Shown here piece by piece: positions 57,531 to 64,000 of a stretch of DNA of 64,000 bases. Position numbers and translations under genes: made by a program. How positions within the stretch are numbered: the stretch's first letter is position 1; the number at the start of each line of letters is the position of its first letter. The notes under the pieces were generated by a model, which was not told the origin of the DNA, made no database searches, and worked only from the letters and a program-made list of their open reading frames with translations. The stretch comes from Adiantum capillus-veneris (taxonomy: Eukaryota; Streptophyta; Polypodiopsida; Polypodiales; Pteridaceae), in contig CM043971.1 of assembly GCA_014529385.2 (NCBI GenBank), positions 86,070,840-86,134,839 on the forward strand, in the 5' to 3' direction.

Positions 57531-57597
<67 letters not shown>
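57531..57597. repeat. (CT)n microsatellite
   Basis: About 67 bp of uninterrupted TC dinucleotide. Confidence 0.97.
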
Positions 57598-57599
<2 letters not shown>

Positions 57600-58419
57600 C
57601 AAATACAAATGAGGGCTAAAATGATCTACTCTAGGTATATGTATCCAATTTACTTAAAATCTTTAGTAAGTAGGTAGATTTTTTTCTCTGCTAGATCAAG
57701 TGGCGCCCTCTTCTCTCACCACTTGATTGGAATAATACTTTCTAATAATGAATTTGCATTTAGTTCCCCCTAAGTGAGTTTGGTGATTGGGCATGTACAC
57801 TACCTCAAAGCTTCGCACCACTACCTTAGAATTTATTCATAAGAGGAATATTAGATTACCCTTGTTCATTTTAGTTCATGGATTTTCTTGAAGAAACTTA
57901 GCGAAATCTCTACTGTGGAGCTACATGATCTTTATTTAATTGAATATTTATAGTTCCCAAAGTCAAAGGGCAATGTGTCCATCTAATATTTTGGGGGCAA
58001 GACCATCCCCCCAACATGGCGAGCCCCTCAAGGGGTGCACCATTAAGAAAGTATTCATATAACGTGTGTTCAAAGGGTAGTAAAAAAATCCCTTTACTTA
58101 CATGCTTAAGATAATAAAATGACCGCTTTTTCTACAAAACTTATGGGTTTTTCTCTAAATCAATTAAAACCCCCCTTTTCTTAATGTTATCCTGTTAAAT
58201 TTTTTAAAATCATGGCAATTAAAAAACCCATTCATTTGAACTCACGTGGTAACATACATGTCTAAGAGGTGAACCCCCCGAGGCGAGCCCGTAGCCCATG
58301 TGCACCATTTGCCAAAGGCTTCTTATGCACCACTCACATCTCTATAAGCTAGAGCAGCACTTCAAACAGATAGCTTTTCTTCAATGTTCAAGGCTTTGCT
58401 TAAGGTCTGAGGCTTTGCT
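57598..58419. other. Unassigned interval
   Basis: No gene, LTR or repeat recognised. A/T-rich, with short homopolymer C and A runs. Confidence 0.3.
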
Positions 58420-58640
58420 TCAACTCTCATTGCTACTCTTGAGTTGCTTGGCAAGCCGTCTCCCAAGATAACCATTCCGTTGCATAGTACCCTTCTGAGG
58501 TCGACCCAATCTAGGAGTTAATGTGTATAATCTCACCCTCTTAGCTCTACAAAAGTTCTCAAACTGCCACTCCAATCTGCAATTCATCGATTGCTCAAGA
58601 CGTTGCACGTACATTCGCCTCTTGTAGACAGCCTCTCAGC
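58420..58640 (-). pseudogene. Possible bZIP-like leucine-zipper remnant
   Basis: On the - strand an open stretch reads YKRRMYVQRLEQSM, then RLYTLTPRLG and NGYLGRRLAKQL, ending at TGA 58420. Basic residues followed by Leu/Val/Met at about seven-residue spacing recall the end of a plant bZIP transcription factor (a basic region, then Y-V-x-x-L-E, then a zipper). The basic-region Asn and most of the domain are missing. Could be chance or a captured host exon. It lies just downstream, in the - sense, of the C1-type gag fragment. Confidence 0.25.
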
Positions 58641-58652
58641 AAGTCACCTACA

Positions 58653-59177
58653 CTACACTTTTGACCAAAGCCGCCCTATAGAAGAGGAAAACCCCAGCAT
58701 CATATCCTTATGTAGCAATGCAATTTTAGCCTCATTGCGACTTTCATAACGACTAGCCAGAATATCCCAAGCCTGTTTTGCAAATTCCACTGAACGAATG
58801 TGAGGAGTAATAGTGCCCTTCACAGGAAATGCAATCAATGCGTGAGCTTGCACATCTTTTACATCTCAACGCGCTTGTTTTGCCGAAGGCAAAACAACTC
58901 TAACAACAGTAATCCTTGTAGGAAGACCTACAACATCCTCAACATCGCTTGTATCCTCAAAACCAGGATATACATCAATGCCCTGCACAATATTCCAGAC
59001 GCCCTTTAACACAAGAACATGTTGCATCATATAAGCCCACATAGGGTAATTGTCCCCACCCAATCTATCCTCAGCAGCAAACATCTTGACCACATTTGTG
59101 TTGTTGTCAGCCATGGTAAATGTTGCATCTGATGTAAAAACTGCCCGAAAACAGGAGAAACAAAGCGGGAACAACAC
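58653..59177 (-). pseudogene. gag: Second C1-family gag fragment
   Basis: Matches C1 gag closely: TMADNN then FKMFAAEDRL-type text (here VKMFAAEDRLGGDNYPMWAY) and MQAHALIA. The leader text GCTATATAGCA...GTGTTGTTC also matches C1 1180-1200, here on - at about 59190. The match stops near 58700 (ALLHKDMM), where C1 continues differently. No LTR seen; upstream at 59341 a (GA)n tract begins. A partial, inverted copy of the C1 family. Confidence 0.85.
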
Positions 59178-59337
59178 ATGCTATATAGTGATGGACGCAA
59201 AGCGGACCCCGAACCCTGACGGCCTCTAAAACGCCAGGGAAGCGAACAGGGGGCACCACCTAGCTTTGAGCGGCTAGGACGCAAAGCCCACGGTGATATG
59301 AACACCGCAAGCCTACACACCGAGAGAGAGAAAAGGG

Positions 59338-59451
<114 letters not shown>

Positions 59452-60419
59452 ATACTTGCAATTGATGAAAAAAACCTCGGGGATGTGAGGGTGAGTTATT
59501 TCTGCAATATTTACAAGGTGGCATGCTGTGATGGTAGAGAGGTAGGGAGAGGAGATGGTGCAACCTACTTGGTTCGTTCTCTAGGGCGACTCAATGACGG
59601 TGAATACTCACTGCCAAGAGCCTGCATACGTGTGTGCATCGACCATTGGAGTCGAGAGGTGGATGTGGTTCCCTTCGCATGGTGCAATTTCCAAGGCAAA
59701 CCCAACACACAAGACTCCCTCCCCGTGATGGTGATGGTGTCAATCCCTCCTACTACACTCTACCCAATGCTTGGTTCCACATAAGTTGCCCCCCCCCGCC
59801 CCCCCCCGATAGTGACCTCTCAGTGCCAATTTATAGGTGTTGGCTGCTTGGATTATGGTAATCCTAGTGTGGTTAGGGTAATCTTAATCGGGGAGACAAA
59901 GCAAGTGGTGGGCCTAGTGTGGTTGACCCTTGCTTTGTTTTGGGGAAGGTTATTAAAAGATGGGAATCTCTAGGTGGGCCTTTGTCACCATCACTTAGAG
60001 AGAGGATATTTACAAAATGGAAATTTACAATGGCTCGGATGAAAAACTAAAGATAATGGTAAAATAACCTAAAAATTACTGGGATGGCGTCGTGGTTGCG
60101 TGTTGCCGGAGAATGGCGTGCTGTCGGTGCGTCAGTGTCGAGCGTACTTCTTTTCGGAGTTGGCTGGGGCATGCCTTTGGCGCATTTCTGTTTTTTGTTG
60201 TTGGCGGCGCGTGCTTTGGATCCTTCTTCTTTTTGTTTGTTGATGTCGTAGCCTTTTCCTTCGTATTGCGGTGCGGTGCGTATATACGTGTGTATATATT
60301 TGTGCATGAGGCGGGTGTGTGTGTGTTTTGTATAGGTATGTGTGTGTAAAAGCGTGCGTGGGAAGGGGGGCTATATATATATAATGTATATATATAATTT
60401 TTATTTTTATTTTTCCTTC
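59452..60419. other. Unassigned interval
   Basis: No supported gene. C-runs near 59788-59808; (TA)n-rich stretch at 60370-60400. Confidence 0.35.
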
Positions 60420-60687
60420 TGCGGATGGCCGGCGGCTTACTCTTCTGCGCAAGGCGGAAAGGGAGGGGGGGGGGTAGGATAGGGGGTGTGAGTGTGTGTG
60501 GGTGAGTGAGTGAGTGTGTGTGTTGTGTTGGCGTATTTGCTGCTGCCCGCATGGCATGTGTGTGTGTATCGAATGCAGCGTGCGGCGCACAGCGCATGGG
60601 GAGAGAGAGGAGAGGGGGGGGTGGGGGTGTTGTGGGGTGTGTGTGTGAGTGAGAGGGAGTGTGTGTGTGAGTGTGGGACTGCAGCGC

Positions 60688-60765
<78 letters not shown>

Positions 60766-60900
60766 TGGCGTGGCCGTGAGAGGGAGAATGAGGGAGAGGG
60801 GGAGGGGATAGGGGTGAGGGGATAAGAGATAGAGAGAGTGTGTGAGGGAGAGTGAGGGGAGAGGGGGAATGGTGGGGTATGGGAGATGTGTGGGTGAGAG

Positions 60901-60937
<37 letters not shown>

Positions 60938-61375
60938 GGTGTTGTCTTGCATGGGGCTTGAGGACGAAGGGGAAATAAGTCAATGGGGGGGGGGGTGTAA
61001 GGGAATATATCCGCGGGCCAAAGAGGGGGGGAATGAGGCCGGGGGGGGTGTGAATGAGCCGAGGGAGGGTGAGGCAAGCGGGTGGGGAAGAGGGAGGAGG
61101 GGTCGGGGGAAGGGAATATTGGCGGGCCAAAGAGAGGGGGGGGGGTTCTCACGCCGCTCACACCGAGGGAGCACGAGAGAGGGGTTGGGGGTTCCTTCTC
61201 TGAGTTTCTGCCTGGCCGGGGAGGGTGAATCGAGAGGAGAGAGATATTAGGGAAGGGGGTATGTAGGGAAAATGGGGGGGAGAGAGTGCGAGGGTTTTAT
61301 CCGATGCCCGTAGGGCGGGAGGGGGAAAAAATAAGTTACGATGGGGGTGGTACTGAGATTGGGGGGGGTGTAATG
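60420..61375. repeat. Low-complexity GA/GT/G-rich tract
   Basis: Strong purine bias on the + strand for nearly 1 kb: (GA)n at 60691-60762, a G-run of about 33 at 60904-60936, GT-rich runs at 60480-60680 and many G5-G10 runs after that. Long open frames on both strands are Pro/Ser/Leu or Arg/Glu repeats and are not genes. It may be part of a G4 LTR, since it lies directly downstream of G4 pol, but no partner LTR is in the window. Confidence 0.8.
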
Positions 61376-61449
61376 AGTTTTTTTTTCTTTTTTTCTACTT
61401 GATTTTCGAAAGTCGGCTATCATTAGCCCTCTCTCTTTTGGCTAGATGC

Positions 61450-62353
61450 ATTCATGCTTCTAGCCCTTCTTCAGTTTCTTAAGCTGTAGAGTTAGAGGGT
61501 TCTCCTCTTCTGGAATGTCTAGCATGAATTCTGGGTCAAACCTAAGGAAATACCTCTTCAGTCTCCATCCATTGACTCTAGTCTTGTGAATTCTCCCATC
61601 TGCTTCCATCAGCTTATAGCTTCCGTTGTTGTAGCGCTTCTTGATGATGAATGGCTCTTCTCATCTGGGTTGAAATTTCTTATCCTTCATGGTATCAAAT
61701 CTGTTGTCGTATCGCAGCACTAGCATGCCTTTTTCCAGTCCTTTCTCTTTAAGCCCTTGATTGAAAGTAAGTCGACGTCGTTCTGCCTGTGCTGCATAGT
61801 GATTAATTGCTTCTTCCCTATCCAGTTGGAGTCTCTCTAGATCCAAGATGTGGTTTCGAAGGTTTACGATTGGACGGTGGGTCTGGCTGGCCAAGACTCG
61901 TAAGCTGGCTATTTGTACCTCAATGGGTAAAATTGCCTCCTTCCCATAAACTAGATGGAAAGGGGTGAAACCTAGTGATGTTTGGAACGTTGTTCTGTAG
62001 GCCCAAAGAGCTGCCATGAGATGTTTATCCCAATCTCCTTTATGGTTTTTCACCTGTTTTGTGATGATCTTGCAAATCATTCCATTTACCTTCTCTACCA
62101 GACCATTGCATTGTGGATAGTATGATTCGGAATGCTGACGTGTGATGCCCAACTTCTTCATCAATTCTCCTACCACATCACCTCTGAATCCTGGTCCTCT
62201 ATCTGATATTATCTCAAGAGGAGTGCCAAAACGGCAAACGATATGCTCAAAAATGAACTTTGCCACCTCTTTGGCTGTAATGCGGGTGGTGGCCGTTGCT
62301 TCTGCCCATCGCGTCATGTAGTCTACACCCACTATGATGTATAGTTTACCTGA
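61450..62353 (-). pseudogene. G4 integrase core and C-terminus
   Basis: 62332-61661: YMTRWAEATATTRITAKEV, Asp in ISDRGPGFRG, Glu in NGLVEKVNG, then TPFHLVYGKEAILP and a GMLVLRYDNRFD block. After a TGA near 61660 (fits TGG to TGA) the frame continues PFIIKKRYNNGSYKLMEADG to a stop near 61450. The first catalytic Asp (WGIDAIGPL) is at the end of the preceding block. All three catalytic residues are kept. Confidence 0.87.
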
Positions 62354-63526
62354 TTAGGCCCTTGGTAAGGGACCAATTGCATCTATTCCCCATTTCTCAA
62401 ATGGACCATATGAAATGATAGGGGTTTGTGGCTTGTAGGTTAGCGTACGATCACTGGCCACTTGACAAGCCCTACATGTTTTACACCAATGGTGTACATC
62501 TCTGTTCAAACTAGGCCAAAAGTATCCTGCTTGTAGAATCTCCCTACTAGTTATATCTAGAGCAAAATGACCACCACAGACGCCGTTATGGCAGCTTGAA
62601 ATTACCTCTGTGATTTCACTGGAGGTTGGCACCCGCCTGAGAATTTGATCCTTGCCCTTACAATACAAGTGGTCGTCTATAAGGCGGTACCTAGTAGCCT
62701 TCCTTACCAGCCATTGTTTTTGGCCTTTAGTGTGTCCTATTGGACATTCCCCTGTATTCAGAAAGCTGATGATATCAGGCATAGCGTCACTTCCTTGGAA
62801 GAGGGGTAGTTTTAACTTGATGGCTCCTATGGTAACATCTTGTATTCTTTCTTTAGCTAGTGCATCTGCCTCGTGATTTTCTGCTCTGGGAATATGGAAG
62901 AGTTTTACTGCTTCAAACTTCTTCAGAAGGTCCTTAACTTGGCGAAGTTGACCAAGTAAAACCTGATTTTTGCACTCCCAGGTGCCATTTATCTGCCTAA
63001 TCAAAAGCAAAGCGTAGCCGAACACATTCAAGCGCTGAATTTTTTCTGAAATACATTGTTCCAGCCCAAGGATTAGGGCTGCATACTCTGCCTCATTGTT
63101 AGAGTGGGAGTGTAATAATTGCCCCATGGAGAATACTCTTTCCTCCTGTTCATTGAAAATGACCATGCCTGTTGCAGATTGATCCATTGTTCTCTTGTAT
63201 GCTTCGTCAAAGAAAAGAGAGCGAGCTCTCCCTAGCTTAGGGCTCTCTTTATCTGGTATTCCTTCCTTTGCTTCCGTGTTGACCTCCAGCTTCTTCTCGT
63301 AGTGGCGATGAGTGAGAATTCCTGCTAGACTAGCCCTGGTGGAGTTTTCTACTTGTATGGTGTAATCAAACTCTTGTAGTCTAATTAACCACTTTGAGAT
63401 CCTAGATGAGACATCCATGTGTCGCATTACATATGGGAAAACCTCTTCCATTGTCAGGATTACAAATGGTCTAGGCAAGAGATAGGAGCTGAATTTCGTG
63501 GTAGCAAACATTAGTGCCATAACCAT
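62354..63526 (-). pseudogene. G4 RNase H end, second RNase H and integrase zinc module
   Basis: A 390-codon open block. First comes the end of the normal gypsy RNase H (SSRISKWLIRLQEFDYTI). Then an archaeal-type RNase H (about residues 105-235): FFDEAYKRT, NNEAEYAALILGLE, and FHIPRAENHEADALAKE. The third acidic position, usually a GDS-type turn before LLIRQING, reads GYA. Then the integrase zinc module (HNGVCGGHF...CKTCRACQ) and the first catalytic Asp. Ends at TAA near 62353 (fits CAA to TAA). Confidence 0.88.
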
Positions 63527-63553
63527 GTGTTCTACTTCGGTGAATCCCTTTTC

Positions 63554-63997
63554 TCATGGGGTCATGACTCGACTAGAGACGTAAATAGGGTGCATGAAAG
63601 AAGTTTTGGGATCCTTTTGCATTAGCACTGCTCCCAGAGTATCATTTCCCACACTAGGGTTCACATAGAATGGCTCGTCCCACTTAGGAGGTGAAATAGT
63701 GGGAAGCTTAGATAGGACTTGCTTTACCTCAGTAAACTGCTGCTCATTCTCTTCACTCCATGAGAAAACATCCCTTTGGGTGAGTTGTTGTAGGGGAAGG
63801 ACCACTTGAGATAACAGGTGAATGAACCTGCTTAAATATCTTACCTTCTGAAGGAAAGAAACCAACTGCTTGGCGGTGGTGGGAGATGATAAAGATACCA
63901 GAGCCTGAATTTTGCTGGGGTCAGCCTCGATTCCTTTTGCTGAAATTACATGACCAAGGAGAGCGACCTTGCTCTCACCAATGTGACACTTGTCCAC
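63554..63997 (-). pseudogene. G4 RT thumb and first RNase H start
   Basis: CHIGESKVALLGHVISAKGIEADP and FLQKVRYLSRFI are RT connection text; then LSKLPTISPPKWDEPFYVNPS and GAVLMQ, the RNase H opening with Asp replaced (FYVNPS where F-Y-V/L-D is usual). TGA near 63555 (fits CGA to TGA). The RT palm lies beyond the window. Confidence 0.85.
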
Positions 63998-64000
63998 GTT

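Larger units (their letters stand above)
61376..64000 (-). mobile_element. Tat-lineage Ty3/gypsy element G4, cut by the window end
   Basis: Pol on the - strand from the RT thumb (63997) through RNase H, a second archaeal-type RNase H, and integrase to about 61450. Dual RNase H is known from the plant Tat lineage. Three internal stops are seen, all explainable by C-to-T or G-to-A. An A-rich tract on - (61378-61400) may include the PPT. Gag, protease and most RT lie outside the window. Confidence 0.88.

Noticed and set aside
57338-57677. Frames of alternating Arg-Glu or Leu-Ser
   Set aside because: Products of the (CT)n microsatellite.
60076-61250. Long open frames (up to 361 codons) on both strands
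   Set aside because: They translate GA, GT and G runs into Pro, Ser, Leu, Arg and Glu repeats; no domain, and opposite strands are open at once, as expected of simple repeats.

Overview
This window is repeat-dense land-plant nuclear DNA. Almost everything recognisable is LTR retrotransposon: Ty1/copia and Ty3/gypsy polyproteins, paired LTRs with target-site duplications (TSDs), a chromodomain integrase and a plant-type second RNase H. I found no intact host gene, tRNA, rRNA or CRISPR array. The plant cannot be placed from this window. A large-genome, repeat-rich lineage fits; fern or gymnosperm would only be a guess.

Left block (702-40322): a four-level nest read directly from LTR pairs. Copia C1 (+, 707-40317, perfect 5-bp TSD GACAA) is split by giant gypsy G1 (-, 2359-36830, near-perfect TSD). 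Gypsy A (+, about 22608-35981) lies in the right (5') LTR of G1. Copia B (+, 29851-35394, perfect TSD GTTTG) lies in the right LTR of A. G1 has about 17.5 kb of internal sequence. In its own sense it carries PBS, an array of 22-bp palindromes, an unidentified ORF0, gag, protease, an RT missing its core, RNase H, integrase with two zinc-binding modules, an extra ORF with a second aspartic-protease-like domain, a second palindrome array at about 285-bp period, a long coiled-coil ORF3, PPT and 3' LTR.

Middle block (40323-57600): about 1.4 kb of unassigned DNA comes first. Next is G3 (-, about 41721-46864), a decayed relative of G1 that has the same downstream protease-like ORF. Then comes copia C2 (-), whose gag zinc knuckle is split exactly by G5 (-, 48304-54200, TSD TCTTG). 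G5 is a chromovirus whose gag is fused to integrase because protease, RT and RNase H are deleted. Beyond C2 lie decayed coding remnants and a third palindrome array (56002-57238) with the same 270-280 bp period but a different palindromic core. These may be the displaced 5' half of G3.

Right block (57600-64000): low-complexity tracts, a possible bZIP-like remnant, a second partial copy of C1-type gag (-), an extreme GA/GT/G-rich stretch, and G4 (-, about 61450 to the window end). G4 is a Tat-lineage gypsy pol with dual RNase H, cut by the window edge.

All elements carry stops, frameshifts or deletions. Many stops fit C-to-T or G-to-A change, as expected of methylated silent repeats. The features most worth follow-up are the palindrome arrays and the duplicated protease-like ORF shared by G1 and G3.
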